From Skermanella stibiiresistens SB22 (GTDB taxonomy: Bacteria; Pseudomonadota; Alphaproteobacteria; Azospirillales; Azospirillaceae): a DNA stretch of 32,007 nt. Of the stretch, positions 7,583 through 16,338 are shown one piece after another; positions within the stretch are counted from its first letter, which is position 1, and each line of letters begins with the position of its first letter. The translations under genes and the position numbers were made by a program. The stretch lies in contig NZ_AVFL01000050.1 of NCBI RefSeq assembly GCF_000576635.1, forward strand, positions 1-32,007. Direction: 5' to 3'. A model generated the notes under the pieces. It was not told the DNA's origin, made no database searches, and saw only the letters and a program-made list of their open reading frames with translations.

Positions 7583-8605
7583 ATGCAGGAGCATCCGTTC
7601 GCCGAATACACCAGGGCGCTGTGCAAGGACCCGAAGCTGTTCCACGATCTGGAGGAGCACGAGGCGGAAGCCGCCATTGCGATGGTCCTGCGCGGCGAGG
7701 TCGATCCAATCCAGCTTGGCGCTTTCCTGCTGCTGCTGCTGAGGCGCAAGGGCGAGACCGGGGCGGAACTGGCTGGCTTCGTCCGCGCCGCCAAATCCGT
7801 GCTGGCGATACCCGACGACGCAATGGTTCCCGACCTGAACTGGCCGTCTTACGCCGACCGCCATTGCCAGCAGCCGTGGTTCGTCCTGTCGACGCTGTTG
7901 CTGGCGTCTGAAGGCATCAAGGTGCTGATGCACGGGATCGAAGGCCACGCCTCCACCCCGGCGGCCCTGGCGCGGCTTGGCATCCATCCCTGCGGCTCGC
8001 TGACAGAGGCGGCCGGCCAACTGCGAAGCTCCAACTTCGCCTATATCCGCTTGCGGGACTTCTGCCCGGAGCTTGAGCGGCTGTTCCAGCTTCGACCGCT
8101 GCTCGGCGTGCGGACGGCGGTCAACAATATTTCCCGCGACATCAACCCGCTGGGGGGGCCAGCGCAGATCCAAAGCGTCTTCCATCCGCCCTATCGCCCG
8201 TTGCATCAGGAGATCGCGATCCGCCTGGGCCAGCCGCACGTCGCCATCTTCAAAGGCATCGGCGGCGAGGCGCAACGCTCCCCCCTGAAGGAATGCACGG
8301 TCGCGACCGTGATCGACGGCGAGGCGGCGGAGGAGTTCAGGGCTCCCCGGCTGGCCGAGCGGATGGAGACGACATACCAATGGCGGGCGGAGGACCTGGA
8401 CTTGCGCCACCCAGCATCGCTGTGGGCCGGCGAGCTGGATAACCCGATCGCCGAGCAGGCGGTGATCGCCACGGCGGCGGGTCAGGCTGAAGGCGGTCGG
8501 CCGGGCCGACAAGATCGAGCGGGCGGAGGAGATGGCCGAGGCCTTGTGGCGCTCCCGCCCGCTGACGCGGTTCCACCAGTGACGGGTCGCTTGACGTCGG
8601 CATGA
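7583..8605 (+). CDS. YbiB/TrpD2-like glycosyltransferase-fold protein, 3' end frameshifted
   Basis: The 340-aa frame begins with a helical-bundle domain containing the family pattern LLLLLRRKGETGAELAGFVRAAK. It continues into the anthranilate-phosphoribosyltransferase-like fold (NWPSYADRHCQQPWFVLSTL, KVLMHGIEGHAS, RTAVNNISRDINPL, HVAIFKGIGGEAQRS). It lacks a TrpD GTGGD phosphoribosyl-diphosphate loop, like E. coli YbiB, a nucleic-acid-binding homologue. From about 8477 the frame degenerates into Gly/Arg-rich sequence, while the +1 frame encodes a plausible family C-terminus (LKAVGRADKIERAEEMAEAL) ending at 8582. One extra G in GCGGCGGG near 8477-8481 explains this. If real, the last ~40 residues are replaced and the frame overruns the next start at 8602. 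It is the first gene of the plus-strand arm. Confidence 0.85.
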   Translation: MQEHPFAEYTRALCKDPKLFHDLEEHEAEAAIAMVLRGEVDPIQLGAFLLLLLRRKGETGAELAGFVRAAKSVLAIPDDAMVPDLNWPSYADRHCQQPWFVLSTLLLASEGIKVLMHGIEGHASTPAALARLGIHPCGSLTEAAGQLRSSNFAYIRLRDFCPELERLFQLRPLLGVRTAVNNISRDINPLGGPAQIQSVFHPPYRPLHQEIAIRLGQPHVAIFKGIGGEAQRSPLKECTVATVIDGEAAEEFRAPRLAERMETTYQWRAEDLDLRHPASLWAGELDNPIAEQAVIATAAGQAEGGRPGRQDRAGGGDGRGLVALPPADAVPPVTGRLTSA

Positions 8606-10308
8606 CCGAGGCGCGCGCGACCGGCATCAAGATCCAGTTCGGCATCGCGTCGGAACAGGGCCGGCGCCCGCGCAACGAGGATTACGCGGGGCTGTACCAG
8701 GGCACGCCGGCGCAGCGCGCCCGCCGGGGCATCGTGGCGGCTGTCGCAGATGGCGTCGGCGGAGCCAAAGGCGGCAGGGTCGCGGCGGAACTGGCCGTCA
8801 GGACCTTCATCGACGGGTATCACGCCCAACCAGAGACGATCGGCGTCCAGCACGCCGCCGCCGCGTCGATCGACGCCTATAACGGCTGGCTCCACCAGCT
8901 CGGCCAGACCGACGCGGCGCTGGAGAACGCGGCCTGCACCTTCACCGCGCTGATCCTGCTGGGGCGCAAGGCCCATGTCCTGCATGTCGGCGACAGCCGC
9001 GCCTATCGGCTGAGGGATGACCGGCTGGACTTGCTGACCGAGGATCACACGCTGAGGCATCCGGACCTTCGGCATGTCCTGTTCCGCGCCATCGGCATCG
9101 AGCGGACGGTCCGGCTGGACCACGCAGTCGAGGCGTTGAAGCCGCATGACCGCTTCCTGCTGTGCTCAGACGGCGTCCATGGCGGTCTTGGCGACCGCCG
9201 CCTGAGGGAGTTGCTGTCGCGCCGCCTGGTGGCGGAGGAGACGGCTCGCGAGATCGCCGCCGCGGCGTTGGACGCCGGCAGCGCCGACAACGTGACCGCT
9301 CTCGTCATCGATGTCGTCAGCCTGCCCCCGGTCGAGCACGCGGAGTTGGAACTGGCGATCACGGCGCTGCCGGTACGCGACCCGGCGCCGAGATCGGGCG
9401 AGACGGTGGACGGTTTCCAACTCGACGGCGTGCTGTCCGACGGACGCTACAGCAGGCTGTTCCGCGCGGTGGACACCCTCAACGGCGACCGCGAGATCGT
9501 GGTCAAGTTCCCGCAGCCGACCGTCACGGAGGAGACTACGTATCACTTGGCGTTCCTGCGCGAGGCCTGGGTGGCGGCGCGAATCCACAGCCCCTGGATC
9601 GGCGAGGTGATCGACATCCCGCCGGAACGCCAGACCCCCCTCTATTCGGTCATGCCGTTCTATGCGGGCGAGACGCTGGAACGGCGCCTGTCGCGGAAAC
9701 CCCGGCCGAACCTGCGGGAAGGTGTCGAGCTCGCGCTGAAGCTGTGCAAGGCGGTCTCCACCCTGCACCGCGCCGGGATCGTCCACCGCGACATCAAGCC
9801 CGACAACGTGATCCTGGAGTCGGGCGGCGGGCTCCGGCTGATCGACCTGGGCGTGGTCCGCCTGCCCCGGATCGAGGAGTTCCCCACCGCCGACATCCCC
9901 GGAACGCCCAGCTACATGGCGCCCGAACTGCTGGCGGGGGAGAGCGGCGACGAGGCGAGCGATGTCTACGCCCTCGGCGTCACAGTCTACCGGATGTTCT
10001 GCGACCGTTACCCCTATGGCGAGATCGAACCGTTCAGCCGGCCCCGCTTCGGCAAGCCCACTCCCCTGTCGCGTCACCGGCCCGACCTGCCCGGCTGGCT
10101 CGACGCCGTGCTGGAGCGCGCCGTCGCGGTGGAGCGTGGCGAGCGCATCGCCGACGCGATCGAGTTGGCGGCGGAGTTGGAGAACGGGCTGTCGCGCGGC
10201 GGTCCCGTCAGTCTTCGGAAGCCGACGCTATATGAGCGCGACCCGGTGCGGTTCTGGCAGGTCTTCTCGGTGATCCTGGGATTGACACTGCTGGTTTCAC
10301 ACCTCTAA
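8602..10308 (+). CDS. Bifunctional PP2C-type protein phosphatase / Ser-Thr protein kinase
   Basis: This 568-aa fusion has an N-terminal PP2C phosphatase (about residues 8-245) with the metal-binding motifs RPRNEDY, VADGVGG, GDSRAYRL, CSDGVHGGL and SADNVTALV. A Hanks-type kinase (about 270-530) follows, with Lys302 (VVKF), the catalytic loop HRDIKPDN from residue 395, DLG in place of DFG at 415, and an APE motif. A hydrophobic C-terminal segment (VFSVILGLTLLVSHL) looks like a tail anchor. Homologous phosphatase-kinase fusions occur within nitrate assimilation clusters of other proteobacteria (for example Pseudomonas). Here it lies divergent to the nas operon, so post-translational control of transport or reduction is plausible but unproven. 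All catalytic residues look intact. Confidence 0.93.
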   Translation: MTEARATGIKIQFGIASEQGRRPRNEDYAGLYQGTPAQRARRGIVAAVADGVGGAKGGRVAAELAVRTFIDGYHAQPETIGVQHAAAASIDAYNGWLHQLGQTDAALENAACTFTALILLGRKAHVLHVGDSRAYRLRDDRLDLLTEDHTLRHPDLRHVLFRAIGIERTVRLDHAVEALKPHDRFLLCSDGVHGGLGDRRLRELLSRRLVAEETAREIAAAALDAGSADNVTALVIDVVSLPPVEHAELELAITALPVRDPAPRSGETVDGFQLDGVLSDGRYSRLFRAVDTLNGDREIVVKFPQPTVTEETTYHLAFLREAWVAARIHSPWIGEVIDIPPERQTPLYSVMPFYAGETLERRLSRKPRPNLREGVELALKLCKAVSTLHRAGIVHRDIKPDNVILESGGGLRLIDLGVVRLPRIEEFPTADIPGTPSYMAPELLAGESGDEASDVYALGVTVYRMFCDRYPYGEIEPFSRPRFGKPTPLSRHRPDLPGWLDAVLERAVAVERGERIADAIELAAELENGLSRGGPVSLRKPTLYERDPVRFWQVFSVILGLTLLVSHL

Positions 10309-10405
10309 ACGGCATCGTCATATTAACGGGATGGGGTCCGCGTGTTGCAAGGATGAGGGGATGTCGTAAGGGGCGCCTTGTTTCGATGCTCCGGATCCCG
10401 CCTTC

Positions 10406-10497
10406 ATGCCGCATAAAGCCAACGCGGCTCGCCGCCACCACATTCCGCAGTCGAAGCGGCGGGTGACGAACTGGGCGGTGTATAACGAGGCGCTGCG
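10406..10497 (+). pseudogene. IS5-family transposase N-terminal fragment (left copy)
   Basis: The frame reads MPHKANAARRHHIP followed by a VTNWAVYNEALR segment, the usual N-terminus of this IS5 subgroup; compare MPNKHNDAQRHHIP in the element at 18411-19540. After about 31 codons homology stops exactly where the 152-bp inverted-repeat element begins (10498). The rest of the transposase is missing, so this is a remnant. Confidence 0.75.
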
Positions 10498-10649
10498 GGG
10501 CATTGTCACACCCTCGCTGGGCAAGCCTCTCACGAGCAACTTCTGTGCTACTCTCGCTGGAAGAAGGAATATTTTATGCTCCTGAAGTCGCTGCAAAAGA
10601 CATATTATGTTGCGAGTTGCTCGCACCCCATGTTTATGTGACAATGCCC
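10498..10649. mobile_element. 152-bp MITE-like element with 13-bp terminal inverted repeats
   Basis: The ends are GGGCATTGTCACA (10498-10510) and its perfect complement TGTGACAATGCCC (10637-10649). A second nested pair, CGAGCAAC and GTTGCTCG, lies inside. It has no coding capacity. The ends resemble those of the IS6-family element at 22688-23489 (GGC, two variable bases, TGTCAC), suggesting a non-autonomous derivative that such a transposase might move. No clear target duplication is visible: the left flank is a transposase fragment and the right flank is unrelated. Confidence 0.6.
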
Positions 10650-10730
10650 GAAGCCAAGCAGCCCGCACATGATGGCCACTAGGTCGCCGACCTCGAATTT
10701 GTAGGCTCCCACCCCATCGATGTCCACAGC

Positions 10731-10986
10731 CCTCGGTCTGGCGCGGCGCCAGGTGGAACACAGCGCGCAATGTTTGAGCTATCGTAATCGCGAGGTCCGA
10801 GTAGTGGGGCTGACCTCCCAGTGTCGTCCGCGGCGCCGCTTTCCAGGCGGTGATCGCCTCATCCGTGAACCACACGGTCAGACCTACCCGCTGTCGCAGC
10901 GCCTCGTCATACGCTGCCCAGTTCGTCACCCGCCACTTCGGCCGTGGAATATGGTGGCGACGATCGGTATTGCATTTATGCGGCAT
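10731..10986 (-). pseudogene. IS5-family transposase N-terminal fragment (right copy)
   Basis: About 85 codons from ATG 10986 read as an IS5-type transposase N-terminus: MPHKCNTDRRHHIP, a VTNWAAYDEALR segment, LTVWFTDEAITAWKAAP, and finally LAPRQTEG. The next expected block (glycine/leucine-rich, then PVPDHTT) is absent; the sequence changes abruptly near 10731 and runs into unrelated DNA. No DDE catalytic residue is retained, so it is inactive. Confidence 0.8.
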
Positions 10987-11142
10987 GAAGGACAGATCCG
11001 GAGCATCGAAACGGACTTTTCCCTACGCCACCCCGCCCATTCGTGCAACACGCTGGGCTAGGGCCTAGTCGGATAGAGAACGCGGCTGGAGGGCTGAGGC
11101 ATGTATCCAATCCACGCGACACAGTGTCTCTAGCCCGATCAG

Positions 11143-12849
11143 TCAGGCCGCGCGGACCTTCGCGAGGAATGCCGTGACCTCCTCACGTAGACCAGACGCC
11201 GTGCGGGACAGGTCCTTGGCGCTCGACAGCACACGGGTCGCGGCCAAACCGCCTTCCGCGGCGGCCCCGCTCACCTGAACGATCGCGTCGGACACTTGGG
11301 ACGTGCCCGCGGAAGCTTGCTGGACGTTGCGTGCGATCTCCTGCGTCGCCACGTCCCGTTCGGCGACCGCCGTGGCGATCTCGGACGCGATCGCGCTGCT
11401 TTCGGCGATCACCTCGCCGATCTCCCGGATCGAGTCCACCATGCGTTGGGTGACGTCCTGCACATCCGCGATCTGGGAGGTGATGTCCTCGGTGGCCTTG
11501 GCGGTCTGGTTGGCCAGGTTCTTCACCTCCGACGCGACGACGGCGAATCCCTTGCCCGCCTCGCCCGCCCGCGCGGCCTCGATCGTCGCGTTCAGAGCCA
11601 GGAGGTTCGTCTGCTGGGCGATGTCGTTGATCAGCTTAACCACTTCCCCGATGTTCCGGGTGGCGGCGACAAGGCCCTCGGTCGTGGCACGCGTCGCCTC
11701 GGCGTTGCGGACAGCGCGATTGGAAATCTCCGACGACTGACGAACCTGCGATCCAATGTTGCGGACCGATACCGCCAGTTCCTCGCAGGCGACCGCCACC
11801 GTCTCCACGTTGGCGGTCGCCTGTGTGGCCGCCGCGGCGACCGTGCCGGCTTGGTCGTTGGTCTGTTCCAGCGTCCCATTCAGGATACGCGCCGCCGATT
11901 CCAGTTCAGACGCGGCTGTGGAGACCAGGCCGACGATGGAGCCGACGCTGCGCTCGAACTGGTCGGCCAGACTGTTCATGGCCCGCCGCTTCTCGGATTC
12001 GGCGCGACGCTCGGCTTCCGCCGTCTCCTCCTCCATCCGCTTGGCACGGACCATGTTGTCCTTGAACACCTGCACGGCCTGGATAATGTCGCCGACCTCG
12101 TCCTTGCCAGTCGTCTTCGGCAGTTCGGTTGTCAGATCGCCGCCGGCCAAGCGGAGCGTCGTCTCGGTCAGCCGACGCAGGGGTTTGACCGAGTGGATGG
12201 ACCACCACGCGAGCCCGGAGCCGATGAGAAGCGTCGCGCCGCACAGGGCGAACATCAACATCTGGAAGCGCTGCGCGATCGCACTGGCGTCCGCCGCGAC
12301 TTTCCGGTTCTCCTCCTCCTGCAGGTCGATGAACCGATTGATCCGGGCAAGCCACTCGACGAACGCCGGACGGGCCTGTCCGACCAGGATATCCCTGGCC
12401 TGAGCGGTGTTTCCCACCTGCTGGGCATCGATCACCTTCCGGGTCAGCGGCAGGGTCTTGGCCTCGATCTCCTTGATGCCCGCCAAGATCTCACGCTCCC
12501 GGGGCGTGATGTCGCTGCGCGCGAGGAACATCCCGTCGAGCAGATCCGCCGACCGGGCGTAGTCGGCGGACAGCCGATCGATGTTGGCGAGTTCGGACTT
12601 GACCTCTCCGCCTTCGGTCAACAACGTGACATCGCGCAAGCTGATCGCCCGATCATGGACGCTGCCTCGGAAATTGATCGCGTATCTTTGTTTGACATTA
12701 TTGACGTCATTGATCGTCGATAAACGGGTGCTGATGGTGTTCACTTCCTTGACGGCTATCAGCGTCAGGACCATCAGAAGAGCAAGAATGCCGCCGAAGC
12801 TGAAAACCAGTCGGATGGCTATCTTTGATTTCTTGAGCGTGCCGAACAT
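11143..12849 (-). CDS. Methyl-accepting chemotaxis protein
   Basis: This 568-aa transmembrane chemoreceptor has an N-terminal membrane helix (about residues 10-32, [20 protein letters not shown]). A periplasmic helical sensor of about 155 residues resembles the four-helix-bundle MCP class. A second membrane helix ([17 protein letters not shown]) is followed by HAMP ([15 protein letters not shown]) and a signalling domain whose hairpin tip contains [19 protein letters not shown]. The start at 12849 is preferred over the GTG/ATG options further upstream because GGGAGGGGGAGC lies directly before it. There is no C-terminal CheR/CheB pentapeptide. The ligand is unknown. It stands alone between insertion-sequence debris and appears intact. 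Confidence 0.93.
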   Translation of the reverse strand: MFGTLKKSKIAIRLVFSFGGILALLMVLTLIAVKEVNTISTRLSTINDVNNVKQRYAINFRGSVHDRAISLRDVTLLTEGGEVKSELANIDRLSADYARSADLLDGMFLARSDITPREREILAGIKEIEAKTLPLTRKVIDAQQVGNTAQARDILVGQARPAFVEWLARINRFIDLQEEENRKVAADASAIAQRFQMLMFALCGATLLIGSGLAWWSIHSVKPLRRLTETTLRLAGGDLTTELPKTTGKDEVGDIIQAVQVFKDNMVRAKRMEEETAEAERRAESEKRRAMNSLADQFERSVGSIVGLVSTAASELESAARILNGTLEQTNDQAGTVAAAATQATANVETVAVACEELAVSVRNIGSQVRQSSEISNRAVRNAEATRATTEGLVAATRNIGEVVKLINDIAQQTNLLALNATIEAARAGEAGKGFAVVASEVKNLANQTAKATEDITSQIADVQDVTQRMVDSIREIGEVIAESSAIASEIATAVAERDVATQEIARNVQQASAGTSQVSDAIVQVSGAAAEGGLAATRVLSSAKDLSRTASGLREEVTAFLAKVRAA

Positions 12850-12930
12850 GCTCCCCCTCCCAAATTTCAACTTTAAGCACCAAGCCGATTTCACACATCT
12901 TCGGACAACCGCGAGGTTTTGCCAGCTTTA

Positions 12931-12958
12931 ATCATAATAGATTAATTATCTCTTTGAA
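12931..12958 (-). promoter_or_regulatory. Possible sigma-70 promoter for the chemoreceptor gene
   Basis: On the minus strand TTCAAA (12953-12958) and TATGAT (12931-12936) are separated by 16 bp in an AT-rich stretch. This would start transcription near 12924, about 75 nt before the chemoreceptor ATG. Beyond it, to 13070, no gene is recognised. Confidence 0.4.
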
Positions 12959-13073
12959 GGGTCGATCAGATCTTGGGGCAAGTTGCGCAACGGGCAGGCG
13001 CCTGACCACCATTTGCCGTTTCAGGCGACGGAGATCAGGTCCCGCAGCGGAGCGACACGCTGAACGTGGGTTA

Positions 13074-13936
13074 GAGCGCCTTAACAAAACCATCTTTCGA
13101 CGAAGCGGAGGGTGATCAGGGCGGCGGCGAGGTGATGGAAAGCGGCGAAGATATGCAGTCCGCGCTCGTATCGCATGGAGATCCGGCGGAAGCGGGCGAA
13201 CCAAGCCAAGGTGCGCTCGACCTTCCAGCGATGCAGTCCGAGACGCCCGCCGTCCTCGAGCCACGTCGGGCAATGCGGGGAATGATCCCGCGCTGGCGCA
13301 CGGCGCGTCGGCATCGGGAAAAGTCGTAAGCCTTGTCGGCGCGCGGCTTGTCGGGACGGCGGCGTGGCCGGCCCGCGCACTGGCGGACCGGTGGGATGGC
13401 GTCGACCGTGGGCTCCAGCGACCGGCTGTCGTGGACATTGGCGGCCGACAGGGTCACGGCCAGTGGAACGCCGTTGGCGTCGACGACTATGTGGCGCTTG
13501 GAGCCCGGCTTGCCGCGGTCCGTCGGGTTCGGCCCTGTTTCAAGGCCCCCTTTTTGCCGGGACTCTGGAGCTGTCCAGCGCCGCCCGGCTCCAGTCGATC
13601 GCGTTGGTCTCGCCCAACCTGTCCAGGAGGACGCGATGCAACTTCTCCCAGACTCCCGTGGCCTGCCAGTCGCGCAGCCGCCGCCAGTAGGTCATCCCGG
13701 AGCCGCGGCCCATCTCCCGGGGCGGCATCTCCCAAGGAATGCCGCTCCTCAACACGGACAGGATGCCGGTCAGCGCCGCCCGGTCATCGACCGGCGGCCG
13801 ACCGCCTTTCGGACGGGGCGGGCGTGACGGCAACAGCGGCGCCACCACCGCCCACACCTCATCGCTGACAAGGGGTTTCGCCATGCCCCTCAGGTAGGCC
13901 CAAGAAACCCGTCCATCAAGGTTTTGTTAGGCGCTC
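13074..13936 (-). mobile_element. IS5-family insertion sequence, 863 bp, with TTA target duplication
   Basis: The ends are inverted repeats: GAGCGCCTTAACAAAACC at 13074 and GGTTTTGTTAGGCGCTC ending at 13936, differing by one base indel. Both sides are flanked by TTA (13071-13073 and 13937-13939), the short target duplication usual for IS5-family elements. It carries a two-frame transposase on the minus strand. The preserved duplication and ends suggest a fairly recent insertion, although the transposase now has an extra frameshift. Confidence 0.88.
13081..13884 (-). pseudogene. IS5-family transposase, split over three frames
   Basis: ORF A (13540-13884) begins MAKPLVSDEVWAVVAPLLP, contains the winged N-terminal region and the first catalytic Asp (AIDWSRAALDSS), and stops after VPAKRGP at an A5G5 run. 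ORF B resumes in the +1 frame (KPGSKRHIVVDANGVPLAVT, the second Asp in RADKAYD). Two-frame organisation at such a run is common in this group and may be programmed. A further frame change near 13255-13265, explained by one missing base after ARRG, puts the segment with the catalytic Glu (HRWKVERTLAWFARFRR) in a third frame ending at 13081. That second break is not a normal feature of the family, so this copy is probably inactive. Confidence 0.85.
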
Positions 13937-14123
13937 TTATCCATGAGCCTGAACGGACGGTCGATCGTTCTCGGCTTTCGTTTGCGTCAAGCCGCACGGG
14001 ATTGGTTCTCTACCATCGATGTGGGGCCGGGTAGCATAGCATGGCATCGACAAAATAGACGAAAAGGGCGAACTCGACCCCTTGGGGATGAGAATTTTAA
14101 ACGCCGCACGTTTGCAACCTTAG

Positions 14124-14989
14124 GTCGACGTCAGGCACTGGGGCGACATCCGGATCTTTCTGGCCGTGGCACGATCCCCCCTTTGGCGGGGTGCCCGAAC
14201 GCTCAACATCAGCCACCCGACTGTCGGGCGGCGGATTCGTGCGCTCGAGGAAGCGACAGGATATGCGCTCTTCCAACGCACGGCCGCTGGATTTGTCCTG
14301 ACAAACGAGGGCAACGGCATCGTTGCGTTGGCGGAGCGGATGAAGGAAAGCGCCCTTGTGATGGACGGCGGTTTGCTGGAGAGGAACGGGAAAAGCGGGG
14401 GAGCTTGCGCATCTTCTCAGCCTGTTGGTTTGGCGCCTACGTCCTGCCGCCGATTGTGGCCGACTACTCCAGGGTCCATCCTCGCGTGGACGTCGAAATC
14501 CTGACGGGCACGCGGCTGTTCAGTCTGGCGCAGCGGGAGGCTGACGTCGCCTTCCGGATCGTTCCCTTCGACACCTCCGATGTCGTGCAACGCAAGCTCA
14601 TCCGTTTGAACTACGGCGTGTACGTCGCCTCGGACGGTCTCTATCCGGCATACCGTGACGGAGCCGGGTTCCGCCTCATCACGCACGACACCTCGACCGG
14701 GAAGTTTCCTGACATAGACTGGCTCATGGAAGCGTTCCCGAATGCCCGACCCGTGTTGCGCTCGAACAATCGCAATGTCCAAGCGCGCATGTGCAGGCAA
14801 GGCGGCGGAATCGCCGTCCTGCCGCAGGTCGTCGGCGATCAGGTCGCAGGGTTGCGTCGACGCGCCCTGCCGTCTGAGCCGCCGGGTCGTGACATTTGGA
14901 TGGGCTACCATCGCGACCTGAAGCACCTCCAGCGTCTCCGGGCCTTCATCGCGACCGTGACAGTCCACATCTCCCACATGCAGGCCTGA
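14124..14989 (+). pseudogene. LysR-type transcriptional regulator, frameshifted
   Basis: The N-terminal helix-turn-helix is readable as WGDIRIFLAVARS, then ISHPTVGRRIRALEEATG and LFQRTAAGFVLTNEG. It has no good start: an in-frame TAG lies at 14121-14123 and only the GTG at 14166 is available. The segment PLWRGARTL after VARS also looks scrambled relative to the family. Near 14388-14402 (GGGAAAAGCGGGGG) the reading must shift frame to continue into the effector-binding domain (GSLRIFSACWFGAYVLPPIV through to the stop at 14989). This is a full-length but broken LysR gene, probably once the regulator of the adjacent oxidoreductase genes. The DNA from 13940 to 14123 holds nothing recognisable. 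Confidence 0.85.
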
Positions 14990-15438
14990 ATACGCGTGGG
15001 AGAGGCGACGCGGATCCGGTCGATCTGCGCTGGGACGTCCGGGAACGCCATGGTGCGCGACATTCGACGCCCCCCCCCCGCTTCCGAACCTGTCGGGTGC
15101 CGACGGCTCACGTCCCCGTCTGTCGACCCCAGAAAAATAGGCTGATGCGAGGCGGCGCAGGTCTGCGATCGGAGACCGTTCGTGGCGCGGTTCCTCAGAG
15201 CGTCGATCCCTTCGCTTCCGGCTTGTCTCGAACGAAACTGAACACCGGACGTGCAGGATCGTCAGTTTTCCCGACGTTTCTGAACACGTAGCTTCTGACC
15301 TGAGGCTGCGGCTCGATACTTCCGTTCGGCTTCCTGTAATGGCAGCACCGACGCCGAAGCGCGACGCCCACTGCGAGTGTTGCAGTAGCGTCCAGCCGGA
15401 AGTTTTCGAGCAACCAAACCAGCTATCGGGGGAAGACG
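14990..15438. other. 449-bp spacer without a supported gene
   Basis: No convincing gene was seen. A run of ten C residues lies at 15070-15079. A 72-codon minus-strand frame (15195-15413) ends in a moderately protein-like stretch (SYVFRNVGKTDDPARPVFSF) but has no ribosome-binding site or recognised family, so it is left as possible debris. A promoter for the following oxidoreductase gene would be expected here, but no good match was found. Confidence 0.5.
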
Positions 15439-16338
15439 ATGCAGATAGGATTCATTGGGCTTGGCAGAATGGGCGTACCCATTGCGCGCAACCTCGTCAA
15501 GGCAGCCACGACGTGAGGGCTTGGAACCGCACGATCTTGGCACGGGAGACGGTCGAAGGGATCACGTTGGTGGACAGGCCCGCGGACGCCTTCCAAGCCG
15601 AAGTGCTCTTCACCATGCTTTCCGACGACGCCGCGACCCGGGAGGTGGTGCTCGACAGCGCGCTGCTCGAGGGCGCACGCAGCGGGCTGACCCACGTCGT
15701 CACCTCCACCATCTCGGTCGCCTTCGCCGACGGGCTTGCGGCGCGCCATGCAGAGGCGGGCATCGGCTTTGTTTCACCACCAGTGCTGAACCGTCCGGGC
15801 GTTGACGCCAAGGGCGAGCTGAACATGCTGGTCGGTGGCAAGGAAGACACCGTCGCCGCCATGGAGCCCCTGCTCACTTCGTTCAGCAAGAAACATTGGA
15901 GGCTCGGCAAGACCCCCGCCCAGGCCAACGCCGCCAAGCTTGCGGCGAACATGATGGTCGCGATGGCGATCGAGGCGATGGCGGAGGGGATCGTCTTGAC
16001 CGAAAGCGTCGGTCTCGATCGGTCTCGCTTCCTCGATTTAATCCTCGGGACACTCTTCGCTGGCCGGACCCATGAGACCTACAGCGCCCAGATTGCGTTG
16101 GGCGCCTTTGAGCCGGGATTCAAGACCAAGCTCGGCCTCAAGGATCTGCCCCTCGCGACCGAGGTCGGGGTCGCGACGGGACGCCCCCTGCCGCTGCTCG
16201 ACGCCGTGCGGGGGCGGTCGAGCGATGCCGTATTGTCCAGGGCTGGGGGAGATGGACTGGTCGATCATGGCCGATGTCACCCTTCACGGTCCGCATGGTT
16301 CGCAATCTGAAGGAATTCAACAGGGGAACGTCCAATGA
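15439..16338 (+). pseudogene. 3-hydroxyisobutyrate dehydrogenase-like NAD(P) oxidoreductase, two frameshifts
   Basis: ATG 15439, with GGGGGAAG upstream, opens MQIGFIGLGRMGVPIARNLV, a textbook dinucleotide-binding motif, but a stop comes at 15514-15516. One missing G (GGC to GC near 15503) restores the next frame (HDVRAWNRT, then the whole middle of the protein). This includes the family catalytic-lysine region NAAKLAANMMVAMAIEAMAEG and the C-terminal FKTKLGLKDLPLATE. A second shift near 16215-16245 is needed to reach the natural end GEMDWSIMADVTLHG, stopping at 16338 with an ATGA overlap onto the next SDR gene. The overlap shows it was once the first gene of an operon with the SDRs. It is now inactive unless the breaks are sequencing errors. 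Confidence 0.87.

Larger units (their letters stand above)
10341..11053. repeat. Large inverted repeat made of two IS5-type transposase 5' ends
   Basis: Arms at 10341-10497 and 10895-11053 are related but diverged inverted copies, each beginning GCGTGTTGCA and containing TTTCGATGCTCCGGAT before a transposase start. The left copy points right and the right copy points left, so two head-to-head 5' ends face a 397-bp centre. No gene between 10309 and 11142 appears functional. Confidence 0.7.

Noticed and set aside
15195-15413. 72-codon minus-strand frame with a moderately protein-like end
   Set aside because: No start signal or family match; located in a spacer among pseudogenes, so probably debris.
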